Translations under genes and position numbers: made by a program | Shown: in pieces, positions 41,101-49,492 of the stretch | How positions within the stretch are numbered: position 1 is the first letter of the stretch | Layout: the number at the start of each line of letters is the position of its first letter | Notes under the pieces: model-generated | What the model saw: the letters and a program-made list of their open reading frames with translations, nothing else | Databases searched by the model: none | What the model was told of the DNA's origin: nothing | Assembly (NCBI GenBank): GCA_949316235.1 | Contig: OX438741.1 | Span: 40,252,067 to 40,316,066 of the forward strand | DNA: 64,000 nt | Source of the DNA: Oegoconia quadripuncta | Taxonomy: Eukaryota > Arthropoda > Insecta > Lepidoptera > Autostichidae | Reading direction: 5' to 3'

Positions 41101-43276
41101 TTGAATCTGGTGCCATTTGCTCTAATGTTATTTGTTCCATGATATGTTTAGCTAAATCTTGAATTATTGTTTCAGTAAAATTTTGATTCACTCCCACTCC
41201 AAAGGATTTGGGTAGTGAATACAACCAATTTTTTATTAAATCTACAACCTTATCCACATAAGTATTTTCATCGAAACTTATATGTGATGAATCTTCCATT
41301 GTACTCGTATGTTTTTTCTTAACTGTGGAAGTAATAGGAGATGCATAAGACGGTCCAGTGATTTCGTTTTCTGATGTGTATACCGATAGAGTTCCAGATT
41401 GCGTAGGATTTACAGACGTTCTATTAGGTTTACAACAATGTCCACCGCCATCTGATATAATGTCTTTAACATTACCAAGAATACAATCAGTTATGTGAAA
41501 CATTTCTGTAACAGACAGATTACGTGAAATTTGTAAAACTTTCACAATATCTTCTATTACGTCACCGCTGTTACCAGACTTAATCGTTTTTATATTTCTT
41601 AGTACAACATCAAGAATTTCTTTTTCTATGTCTTTTTGGTTTTGAATCTTTGTGTTTTCAAGACAATATTTAATTTCTGCTACTAGGCAATTTCTTAAAT
41701 CATCTACTGAATCATTATTCTGTTTATACGCAGTTGAACGCTTCCTATAATTATCCTCCCTAATTTCAAATCTAGCTTGAATTGCTAACAATCTAGTTGC
41801 TAACTCTTCGGAGAATTTGATGAGTTCTGTCCTCTGTGTTTTAGTGCAGCTGATGCAAAGAGGTAAGCTATCTAACACGTCAACGATTTTTGCTTGTAAA
41901 ACTGCCTTATTGATAGCATCGTACGGTTGGGACAAATAGGGTGCTAATTTGCTCATTAGGATACCTACAACATTTTTTTTACTAATTAGTCCTCTTTTAT
42001 TCTGTCTAATAAGATCGGAGCGACTCAGCCAATCCTTTATTTCACACTCGAATTCTCTCTTGGAACAGTTACCTTTTCGTTTTTTGGAACCCAAAGCTTG
42101 AGAACTATTATTATTTGAGTTACATACAACCTGGCTGCTAACTGTACACCTAACGGAATGATTGCTACGTGCGTTTTTGCTGTTTATTGGAGTGCACATA
42201 TTTTTGGACTTAACGCCTAGTTTGGAACGTGACTTGTTATTTACACTTTTTATTTTCTTCAAAAGGCTTTCGATTAAACTATTTTTAAATAGCTTCTGAT
42301 CTCTTTTGTCACCGGGGTACCAAATATGCAAATTATCTAGACACCGGTCAATTTCTTCCGTTACCATTTCATCGTAATTTTCGTTGTTAATATTATTAGC
42401 TAACCCGTAAATGATGTTTGTTAATTCATTTATTATATTTTGTTTTTCCACTATAGCACACACATTAGGATTGGGATAAAGTGGAACTTTATCCAACCAA
42501 TCGCCGACCACTGTTTTCAGTCTCTCAGTGTACACGTTTGTTTCATGAAAAGGTATCAACACATCATGAGTTTCGGTTTTTGTCAACGGCCTTGAACAAT
42601 CACGTCCACAATTATTATTATTATTGGACACAGGTCTATCTATATCATCTGTATTACGATTATAGTTATCATTTAAATTGTTATTATTCATACCTTTCGT
42701 TTCAATGCTAATAGTCAAATTACCTAAATCAGCAAATGTGATTTTAGTTTGAGCGTAATGGTTATTTCTGTTATTCGAAATTGATCTTTCTCTCCGTTCA
42801 CTTTGAGGGCTATCTTTTGAAGAGTAGTGGTTGTCTCTATTATCCGAAGTTAAACTCTCTCTGCGTTCATTCTGAGTATTACCTGTTGACGTGTAATAGT
42901 TCTCTCTATTATCTGAAATTGATCGTTCTCTCCGAGTGTTACTTTTTGGATCATGATCAATTTGTCCCTCATCTTTTAGACCAGTAGGTGGACTATAATC
43001 CCTTGATGGTCGACAAACTCTTGCAAAGCTACCTATAAGCCTACCAATTCCATCTTCACTTATACGACAAGGTTGACAAGGGCTACAATCTCTTGAACTT
43101 CTACGCATGTCTCGATGGTCTATTGGTAAGCGAGCATCAGCACTTTGACCTCTACTTGATGTATCTGCTGTTGTCCGATCTTTGGAGGTTCGCGGAACTT
43201 CAAGATCTCTTGGTGGACTTTGAGCTGAGTATCTGGAAGACTGGGTAGCGTCTTGGGAAAAAGAAGATCTTCCAAC
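35174..43276 (-). CDS. giant unrecognised repeat protein, 2,700-codon terminal exon
   Basis: One open exon from a CCATTTCAG acceptor (AG at 43277-43278) to a TAA at 35174. I do not recognise the family. Order of parts (residues counted from the exon start): basic Ser/Arg region with R-R-E-R-S-I-S repeats (1-200); about fourteen degenerate helical units each opening with a W/F-L-x-x-L-P-like motif (DWLDKVPLYP near 255, NWLYSLPK 683, EWLKELPVL 1215, WFDELPLREP 1650, KWLAKLPLKPGE 1702, NWCDQLPLPEN 1847), many followed by LA..I/L-rich helices; Cys-Cys-basic motifs (PKCCRLRRRSKS, PQCCRTRKVRR, PQCCKTRTDRK, PECCKTRSNRR) at about 900-1400; Gln/Pro/Gly-rich tail from about 2150 with GGFGGGPG repeats; KKRKMSCD and a Cys-rich end. 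The lack of stops across 8.1 kb is strong evidence of selection. Nuclear location is inference from KKRK. Confidence 0.88.
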   Translation of the reverse strand, partial: VGRSSFSQDATQSSRYSAQSPPRDLEVPRTSKDRTTADTSSRGQSADARLPIDHRDMRRSSRDCSPCQPCRISEDGIGRLIGSFARVCRPSRDYSPPTGLKDEGQIDHDPKSNTRRERSISDNRENYYTSTGNTQNERRESLTSDNRDNHYSSKDSPQSERRERSISNNRNNHYAQTKITFADLGNLTISIETKGMNNNNLNDNYNRNTDDIDRPVSNNNNNCGRDCSRPLTKTETHDVLIPFHETNVYTERLKTVVGDWLDKVPLYPNPNVCAIVEKQNIINELTNIIYGLANNINNENYDEMVTEEIDRCLDNLHIWYPGDKRDQKLFKNSLIESLLKKIKSVNNKSRSKLGVKSKNMCTPINSKNARSNHSVRCTVSSQVVCNSNNNSSQALGSKKRKGNCSKREFECEIKDWLSRSDLIRQNKRGLISKKNVVGILMSKLAPYLSQPYDAINKAVLQAKIVDVLDSLPLCISCTKTQRTELIKFSEELATRLLAIQARFEIREDNYRKRSTAYKQNNDSVDDLRNCLVAEIKYCLENTKIQNQKDIEKEILDVVLRNIKTIKSGNSGDVIEDIVKVLQISRNLSVTEMFHITDCILGNVKDIISDGGGHCCKPNRTSVNPTQSGTLSVYTSENEITGPSYASPITSTVKKKHTSTMEDSSHISFDENTYVDKVVDLIKNWLYSLPKSFGVGVNQNFTETIIQDLAKHIMEQITLEQMAPDSKTDKERFWIYFVYRWLYRYQLFEDLNEAELQIKRFVNQLKYITLHRKSKSEERTFKENGTRMQENVSSRDFIILAVDIIQDEIATWINEQPSEIYKNDKNKQSNLAKELAETLGPQLKSKRSSIEISKDITNWMKKVVIPAEKKNIDKMSKNLKERLMKLPQNGSDEKRKDKQRRSTSTDEIPKCCRLRRRSKSTETDILESINDDTADKDNSTNTTNTSDVVDSNENDMDTINDPNKTMKEFILKYMEHNNNVNDTMTRGAFTELLKSELQKLHTPTRKEVYDSLAKYKTDDKFLPQKLDKELHYIKDISDWLKTISVDSSFNTVGNNKRIDFVNNLAKNIAGADEDKSKLGGIIKQYMEQLPIPADKKADILSMAQQLVTKIDGRRNTLNIKSNTSKNTGGESHRNIRDFLDEYIRANGTEIAADGLKLDAWSKRFMDEVNQMILDENPAALTKTKVYDKLANVPLPDTQTVRRFSQEMDHAKDVAEWLKELPVLDSSNDVISKKICDLAEKIADRNQNLTGNLYDSQIDKELRDYISTWLHESPLDKNKDIDMPVVVQQLIDKIDRTSNIKGSNGLQSDRIEDDKPQCCRTRKVRRVSLTQSYKSNGTEEMETVHNNERNVRRTSKNNSNFKSNTLSRSDSTVYTSVSDEDKPQCCKTRTDRKNGNKPECCKTRSNRRSSKTESEEDKDAAATRKRGRGSIIVDTIESWSKDLPIQGENEESIKEIKNDIAKKLFQKIGELNVNPLAFNDDRLYKDKLHDELELQLSKLPESIKFEGNKDDLKTKLLETIIEEKNALNEEAAGGNYKKKLETTIDSSMPNPMQATRAIDPGFEIYKRRLTDMFIIDNFDHSDDSAKLQYEKALQKEVDKYFENAQKRNAIPLTKDQIFHEIYSNMFKVGVPNEHALKSEVEEVKTRCEVDGWFDELPLREPAGVGELLEWDQILATLSKKVHDIEIHEPSDDDKIHKEVMKWLAKLPLKPGEEKNVDDLAKKLETRLKSTADARKCAPFEYTDHAEIKAKAKAKLKESNGGKEKEFTGKAGEKGKKGGKGEKGKTKADGNKDSEKGTGKSKGVLGTSQVAGPSSEGKMWVSQSDQSGENEIAQTGPSEVVIQTVENWCDQLPLPENTPAEKESSKAAKGYLTTKIMMTISELNSNPEAFNNDMLYDRLLDNELDKLMSTLPASNVLQQSKDARKHQLKEAVKCIKPLIKEEKDRYEYKKELKDTINTTMDTPEDMTPQEQRLFENLKDEIVDNFLEYNFNKEDDDGRQVYKKRIHESMSKYLTEVRDEKDSSSLPPDALIRGNQLITELTKVSEPSDAAVRNEIQEIRMRNELDEFFNTLSLPEVNDEKKTIRNKLKTNLAKQLNQIEKSGHTAENDEKMKGEITKCLRMVGKEVSPEKIDGFVNKLKTNEMIRKAPPPKKLENTTNDSRFTGQGSYRQMQGQQMRQSLSMGPPSSFPTFNQMPGGGHPLSYGPVMPGPYQSFAGAGGGQWPSAGQQQQFSQSVPGQYIAQLPPSVHRPTLNGRSPLCPRHEHNVIVVREFPDQTTDVNYSQPAGYSSFQNGVPSSSTPKYPMGQVVEVPVLLNSSPNVQARYSGSPQTTVDNEQYYTLQSSNRAPSVQGGQYNPALTRSFQSNSELWPCGTGQPRRASQSSRAPGCCHTILQSNSGSQPQQQMTDNYSQAASLRPAQFASGVVTPGGIVQPWNSYSSSGSGVQPVQQQIRADVHYPQSGSASPGVPYGSPVRPATSSIEHRSKCCAEPFISSFGPGNQNANMSSGGYHLDAALGHLYQAGAGYPGVSPIQYTGGSAIGGFGGGPGIGGFGNGPVGGNTSMRGFENGPGGGSPGMGGFGGATRGNQGMGGLGTGGMYTQPGYQQGNGLASGSHPGSGPGSENFQGSYSALGVQNHQQIGATQGRNVRKKRKMSCDADLYGESCVCPPRRRRPFCPFPMLQYCDSYDEFVPFCMPQPQCPGFI

Positions 43277-45099
43277 CTGAAATGGAATATGGTAACAAAT
43301 ATTTTGAATGTTCGTATTTTGAAATTTGATAGAGAATTTGCTAGTCATCAGTTTACAGATGTTCACTGCTGGACACGGCCCAATGCGCGCCACAGCCCGG
43401 TGAAGGAAAACATCGTGAGGAAACCTGCATGCCTAAGAAATAAATTCTAAGGCATGTGAAGTTCACAACCCGCATTGGGCCAGCGTGGTGGACTATGGCC
43501 CATACTTCTTCATTATACGAGGGAAGGCCTATATCCCTGCAGTGGGATGTTTACCAATCAAATCAAAACAAATCAAAAATGTTTTATTTCGTAAGTTATA
43601 AGAATAACACTTGAAATCGTCATGACATACAGTTATCGCTCATTCACTAGGCAGTCTCCCCAGAGAAGAACGAGCAAGAAACTCCGAGGTTGCTCTTTTT
43701 AAATAAGTCAATACAAATACAATTTGAAATACTTAATTGTAAAATTTATGATTCGACAAAGAAAAATAAGAATAAAATATACTGGATAATGCCGAGCGGT
43801 TCATGTTCACGCATTCTTATCATCCAGATAGTCAGAAATTTTATAATAGCCTTTGGCACATAGTTTCCGTTTAATGGTTGTTTTAAATTTATTTAAAGGC
43901 AAATTTTGAATGTCTACCGGAACCTTATTATAAAAGCGGGCTGATGAAGATGATAAAAAAAAAAGAAAATAACAATGATTCTGTGGGTTTCTTTCACAGA
44001 TAATTTCCCTTTCCGAAGCCGTAGTAGCTTGGACATACTGATTTTATTTCCAATAGATTTAAATTGACATTCAACAAATGACATCATGTATCTTACGTTG
44101 AATTAATGCTTGACGTTTCCGTGCTTTGGAGGGTACGATAATCAATCCCGGTTGTTCACAATTGAAGGCAGTCGGTGTCCAACATGGGCAGCTCAAAAAC
44201 ACTGGCTGTCAGGTGACCACTAGTCTGTCACAATTTCACCAATCAGCACTGGGCCCAGTGAGAGGCTGTGCTCCAACAGTGGGGACGTGTAAGGCTTTTG
44301 ATAAATAAATATAAATAAATAAATATTACGGACACTTACACCAATCATGTAGTCTCAAACTAAGCAAAGTTTGTGCTATGGATACCAGATATAAATATAA
44401 ATGAATCGGGAATAAATGTTAAAGAATAAATGTTCGTTTTCCTCACACAAACATTTACCCCTCGCGGGATTCGAACCCGCAACCGTTGGTTTCGCTGACA
44501 GGGTCACTATCAATGATAGTCGTGTGGTGGTATCGAATAGGTACTTATCATTCATTAAACCGGACCGGAACTTATCATTCATTTGGACGACCGGTTGGTG
44601 TAATGACACATTTCCCCATAGAATGATTCCGTAGGTAAGTCTGGAATGTGCAAAAGCATAATATGCCGAAAGAGCTGTTTTAAAGTTGGTGGCTTTTTTT
44701 AAATGGTAGAGTATGTAAGAAAAAGAGTTTAGTTTATTAGATAGTTATAAGTTAGTTATAAGTACTAATAGACATTTCAAGATACCTACTATAAAACAGA
44801 AACTTATTAAGAAAGCATATTATAAAATATCAGATTATTTAAATGATAAACGCATAAGCAGGCTATTTCACAATTAACAATAAAAAAAGAGCAGCCACTC
44901 GAGTTTTTAAAGAGCAACCTCTCGAGTTTCTTGCTTGTTCTTCTCAGGGGAGAATTGCCTTTTCAACAAGCAGTAGCTATAAAAATGTAAAATCTGATTA
45001 TTTTAAGTGTACCCTGTGTACATACAAAATAAAGCATTTTTGATTTGATTTGACTGTGGTTGATATAGCAAAACCTTTTTAAATATAGGCGCAACTTAC
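43277..45099. other. intron of the giant gene, filled by repeats
   Basis: 43345-43560 SINE C part (GAAAACATCGTGAGGAAACC); 43556-43945 LINE D tail (minus); 43981-44115 repeat family E; 44120-44290 a fragment related to 56100-56290 (CAATCAGCACTGGGCCCAGT); 44305-44600 SINE B (minus); 44770-45052 LINE D 3' end (plus) ending TTTTTGATTTGATTTGA. Confidence 0.75.
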
Positions 45100-45210
45100 A
45101 GCCTGCTCCGGCTGTTGTTGTCTTGACGCTGCTTTCTGGTCTGGGTGGTATTCGCACCGGTGTCTGTCCAGGCGTTCCTTCAGCGATGGACACTCCAGCG
45201 GGTCGCACGA
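45100..45210 (-). CDS. upstream exon of the giant repeat protein gene
   Basis: 111-bp exon, acceptor CTACTCCAG, donor CAGGCT|GTAAGT. In phase 0 it reads SCDPLECPSLKERLDRHRCE, then YHPDQKAASRQQQPEQA, and joins the 35174-43276 exon in frame. A second frame is also open but would not join. The C-E-Y-H could serve as the last zinc ligand pair of a THAP-like finger. Flanks are transposon tails, so this GC-rich island stands out. Confidence 0.65.
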
Positions 45211-45289
45211 CTGGAGTAGAAATAATTTTTCTATACATATAGGATCTAACAAATTTAACCCGACAAACGTCGCAAATAAAACATAGTTA

Positions 45290-45500
45290 ACAGATTTTAT
45301 TCAAAAAATAAAATTTACAAATGTAAATTTTGTGTTGGACCTTAATGGCCGCGCGCTCTAAGGACTTTGCCACAACCATGGACTTATTATTTAAACAGGA
45401 CTGAGTACTCGCCGCTGAAAAACGAGCCGAGCAGGATGTGTAACGTAGAGGCCGTTTGTCTCTGTCTAACAGGGTGACCACAATATATTTGTTACTTGGG
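45290..45500 (-). mobile_element. unclassified element copy, minus orientation
   Basis: Shares AAACGGCCTCTACGTTA-like and CTGCTCGGCTCG motifs and a 29-bp end with the plus-orientation copy at 46085-46270 (CCTGTTTAAATAATAAGTCC in inverted orientation). Confidence 0.5.
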
Positions 45501-45547
45501 ACAAATGTTGTAATAAAATATTTGTCAAAAAACTTTGGCGTTTTCAC

Positions 45548-45596
45548 ATTAGCCGGCGTGAGCCATTTATTTCGCATTTCTTCATTTTTTGGGAAA
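45548..45596 (-). CDS. candidate small exon, middle of THAP-like domain
   Basis: Acceptor ATTATTGCAG. Completes the Ser codon left by the upstream exon and reads FPKNEEMRNKWLTPAN, the F-P-x(n)-W segment of THAP domains. The donor (AAT|GTGAAA) is weak; it is chosen because it gives phase 0 into the 45210 exon. The open frame continues further into transposon sequence. Confidence 0.4.
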
Positions 45597-45720
45597 CTGC
45601 AATAATAGTACAACAGTCAGGACCCTAATCAATCACACATATTTCACATATTTCGACTCATTTCAAGAATTCATGGGCATCCTACTTCTTTGATTTACAA
45701 AAATATTATTTTTAGCTTAC

Positions 45721-45791
45721 CTGTGGAAAGATATGTTGCAACCACCATAGGATTCACTTGGGCAAGTATAAACGCAACACTTTTTCACCAT
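45721..45791 (-). CDS. candidate first coding exon, THAP-like zinc finger N-terminus
   Basis: ATG at 45789-45791 begins MVKKCCVYTCPSESYGGCNI then SFH, with donor CACAG|GTAAGC. THAP domains typically open MxxxC with a second Cys about five residues later and have FH-x-FP near residue 25; all are present. THAP domains bind DNA through a C2CH zinc site. Whether this start belongs to the giant protein or is a stranded fragment (P-element-type transposases also carry THAP) is open. Confidence 0.5.
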
Positions 45792-46270
45792 TTTACTCCT
45801 TTTACTTGTTATAATATAACAAATACTTTAAAAAACTTTTAATGCAAAGAAAATTCAAAATCACACCGAACCGCCATGACATGACATGCTTTTCAGGGTT
45901 ACCATAAAAATAACAAAATCGAAATAAAAATGTATGTTTTCTGTTTGATTTAAGAATATATGAAAAGAAATTAATGCGAATGTTATTTGTTTATTTATAA
46001 TTGTTAAAATAACATAAAAATATAAGTGTTTCAATGGAATTTTTGAGTAGCCAAAACTGTTGATCATAATCATTTTTTTTGCTGGCAAGATGTAAGAACG
46101 AGACACACGGCCTCCGTTATTTCTATCTCTCTCGGCTCGGATTTGCCTTTGTGTATGGTGCATCCAATTTAATACCTTATTGCGTTGACATAGTGATCAT
46201 TTTCCTAAATGATTCTTTTGATAGTTATCAGTCCTGTTTAAATAATAAGTCCATGGCCACAACACACTAA
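45792..46270. other. upstream region of THAP-like exon, with second element copy
   Basis: 45792-46080 is AT-rich and may hold the promoter, but I see no reliable TATA or initiator. 46085-46270 is the plus-orientation partner of the 45290-45500 element (GAGACACACGGCCTCCGTTA). Confidence 0.4.
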
Positions 46271-46440
46271 CACGTGCCGCGGTATCTTTGTAGACGTCTC
46301 TGGCGACCACTCGCCGCTCTCCGCCGGCGCTTGCCCCGGCGCCGCCGCGACTTGCTGTGATTGGTTGCCGCCACCCGCCACCCCTTTTGGCGTCTTCCAC
46401 ATCAACGGAACGTTCCCTTTTTTTCTCATTGATAAAACAA
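46271..46440. other. GC- and CpG-rich island, possible exon, strand unclear
   Basis: About 130 bp of GC-rich sequence in AT-rich surroundings. The minus strand reads MWKTPKGVAGGGNQSQQVAA then APGQAPAESGEWSPETS. A plus-strand frame is open too and reaches a strong GTAAGT donor at 46458. Either is possible, or it may be a promoter-type CpG cluster. Confidence 0.3.
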
Positions 46441-46984
46441 GGTACAATCGAAATGAAGTAAGTCTGTTAATTTCATTTGCCTTACCTACGCTTAATTTTT
46501 TTACTCGGAAACAAAAATTTTAAGACTAGTTTTTTTAATGAATATATTATTTTATTGTCATGTGCGTGCAATTGCCAAAGTTTGTCGGGTTAATTTTGTT
46601 AGACCTTATTTATGCGCACACGCAACACAAAGCACGGTCATACACACTCCATTCAATACATTAATGATAATTTATAAGGTAATCCTTGAAAGAGTTGTTT
46701 CCATTGTTTCTTTCTTCTTTTTTATTAACTTTTCTTTTTTAGCTTAGATTGTAGCAAACCATAGGGTGAGACCTCGTTACCTGAGACACAGGTTTCCCTA
46801 GTTCACGCACCAGTCACCATGTAGTATTACATAACTCTTCAGCTATATTTAATACTACTATATAGAATGCTGTCATCATCATCATATCAGCCAAAAGACT
46901 TCCACTGCTGAAGATAGACCTCCCCCATAGAATCCCAGAGTGACCCGTTGGAAGCGGCCTGCATCCAGCGATTTCCCGGAGTAA
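46441..46984. other. intergenic DNA, no supported gene
   Basis: AT-rich; a plus frame at 46538-46747 is not recognised. 46875-46980 resembles a common dispersed repeat (ATCAGCCAAAAGACTTCCAC, GGCCTGCATCCAGCGATTTC), also seen inverted near 60418. Confidence 0.35.
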
Positions 46985-48183
46985 AAATCATAGTCGCGAA
47001 GTTCATTACTGCGATGTACGTTACTGCGAAAGTTTATTATTGCGAAGTACGTTGTCGCGAAAGTTCTTTACTGCGATACACGTTACTGCGAAAGTTCATC
47101 ATTGCGACGTACGTTGTGGCGAAAGTTCTTTACTGCGATGTACGTTACTGCGAAAGTTCACCATTGCGAAGTACGTTGTCGCGAAAGTTCTTAACTGCGA
47201 TACACGTTACTGCGAAAGTTCATCATTGCGACGTACGTTGTCGCGAAAGTTCTTTACTGCGATGTACGTTACTGCGAAAGTTCACCATTACGAAGTACGT
47301 TGTCGCGAAAGTTCTTTACTGCGATATACGTTACTGCGAAAGTTCATCATTGCGACGTACGTTGTCGCGAAAGTTCTTTACGGCGATGTACGTTACTGCG
47401 AAAGTTCACCACTACGATGTACGTTGTCACGAATGTTTTTTACTGCTGTTTGAGCATTTTAATCGTCCGCCTGGCTAGCTACCACACCAGCTATATTTCG
47501 AAATGTTTAAAAGGTAACTTATTTTTTAACCTTTGTAATGTTGCGTCTAGCGCCGTTACGCATTTATGCTTAAAAATCAAAATTATATCTCCACATATTT
47601 ACACATAATACTGTATCCTAATAAACTGCAAATCACCTTTTCATAAAAATTTCCTACGGAACCCCTAAATTATTATTTTACTAAAAGGGTCTCATCACGG
47701 CATTGCGGAACCCTAAACTATGCGGTTGCGATGACCCGCGAAAAACGACGGCTGTTATGTATTTGACGGCGTTGTGTTTTTGTGTCCAGGCTTTGTCCGG
47801 ACGTGCCTCAATAATGTATAGTCCGATTTGAGTGCGGTTTTTTATTAAAGTCTAAACGAAGGCTGTCCCTTAGCCATGTTTTATGAAAATCGGTTCAGCT
47901 ATTTGGAAGATATGTAGTGTTTAATACAGTTGGTTTGGTTTGTCTGAATTATTTAATCGCTTGGTTTCTCGGCGGTTTTCTAAATTCCCAATTTATAGTT
48001 ATTTCTTCACGATATGCCGCCAACATTGTTGCTCAGCGGTATATTTATAACAAGGTGATAGCTACCCAGGCGGACGATTAAAATGCTCAAACAGCAGTAA
48101 AGAACTTTCGCGACAACGTACTTCGCAATAATAAACTTTCGCAGTAACGTACATCGCAGAAATGAACATCCCAACTATGATTT
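46985..48183. mobile_element. foldback transposon with 31/62-bp repeats in its arms
   Basis: Inverted ends AAATCATAGT / ACTATGATTT. The left arm (46985-47486) carries about seven 62-bp units, each made of two 31-bp halves (TACTGCGATGTACGTTACTG / GCGAAGTACGTTGTCGCGAA). The right arm (48059-48183) has only one to two units in reverse. Both arms end inward with GAGCATTTTAATCGTCCGCC. The middle has no credible transposase. Confidence 0.85.
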
Positions 48184-49490
48184 ATACTCGATTTCGACGT
48201 CCTACACTGTGCTTGCCGGTTTCCGGATTTCCACTCGAGAACTTCAATGCTTTTGTTAGATTTTTACCATGTGTCAGTAACAACAAAGATTGTTTATTAT
48301 TATTATTTGATAAGACCAAATTACTCACATAAGTGGACCGGATCTTATCGATATAGCTCCTCAAATTCGTCATGTATCTGACGTCCATGTTCTTTGACAG
48401 CTTCTTGTCAAGGCATTGCTTGCTGCCTTCCCTTGTGGGTAACTCATCTCTGGACTTCCGTCTCTGGCTGTGGAAGTCATTGCATTATGTGTCGCAACTC
48501 TACCCTTCCTACCGTTTCTAGGCTAATCATTTAAGTAATTGTACGAGTAGGTATTGGTGTCGATTCGGACGTACACCAACTTAACTAAACTAAAACCAGT
48601 TCATCGTACTGTTCCAGGGACAAAGAGATAGTACTACTTTAAAACTGGTATTAGTTTAGTTTAACCTCTCTGTCGCCCGTTCCCACGCCAAAAGTCTAAG
48701 GGTCAAGTATCTCGGCTCGCCTGTTATATTTTCGAAAATACCTGCGGTGTTAAAAACGTTTATAGATACTCTTCTACTGGGTGTATTTGTAATCTGTGAA
48801 AAGCAATAGCTACGGGAATATATGATCTATGGATATAATGAATGAACACCACTACAGCTATAATACAAAAAATCAGAAAAATGTTACGAGTTGTAATATG
48901 TAGGTATCCCTATATCCACGATATAATTGGTATTTTTACGGAAAGTACAGATTTATTTCATGTTTTTCTTAAGAAACGGGTAATTCTATAAATTGGTATG
49001 AGAATTGGAAGCTCTATGGCAGGTTTCTAAGCCCGTTCTAATAAAAAACAGTAGTTGGAATTCTATGCCTATACTCCCACCCAAAGAGAAAAAAATTATT
49101 TTCGCAAATACAGACTAAATATCATAGCTAACATAACATGGCGCACATTATTGGATGCGGAATTTAATAGAGAACAAGTTCAAACACAGTTCAAAGGAAT
49201 TGGAACTCTATAATCATTACAGTTGAGAGTTGAAAGTCGGGTGTCCGTGGGCACCGATCGGTGTCCGCGAGTGTTGACGGTTACAATTTTATACTTTTTT
49301 GCATTGATAGTACAATGGTATCACCAAATTCTAGCTTTTCAGGTGCACATACATTATAATCTAACTAATATTATAAATGCGAAAGTTTGGATGTTTGTTT
49401 GTTTGTTTGTTGCTCAATCACGGCAAAAAGGATGAACGGATTTGGATGAAATCTAACTTCTGACTACCTAATATTATCCATTTAATTTAA
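48184..49490. other. repeat-rich intergenic DNA
   Basis: 48553-48668 is a diverged copy of the MITE at 56516 (TTGGTGTCGATTCGGACGTA). 49090-49260 repeats the upstream part of the 32641 retroelement fragment (CGCACATTATTGGATGCGGA). GTTTGTTTGTTTGTTG near 49393 is simple sequence. No gene seen. Confidence 0.55.
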
Positions 49491-49492
49491 CA

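Noticed and set aside
43277..43393. ATG of the long frame at 43391-43393 as the true start of the giant protein
   Set aside because: Those codons lie beyond a good CAG acceptor at 43277 and run into SINE C sequence, and an upstream exon joins in frame at 43276.
46948..47478. 176-codon and other overlapping frames over the 62-bp repeats
   Set aside because: Three frames are open at once because the repeat has no stop codons; the array is a transposon arm.
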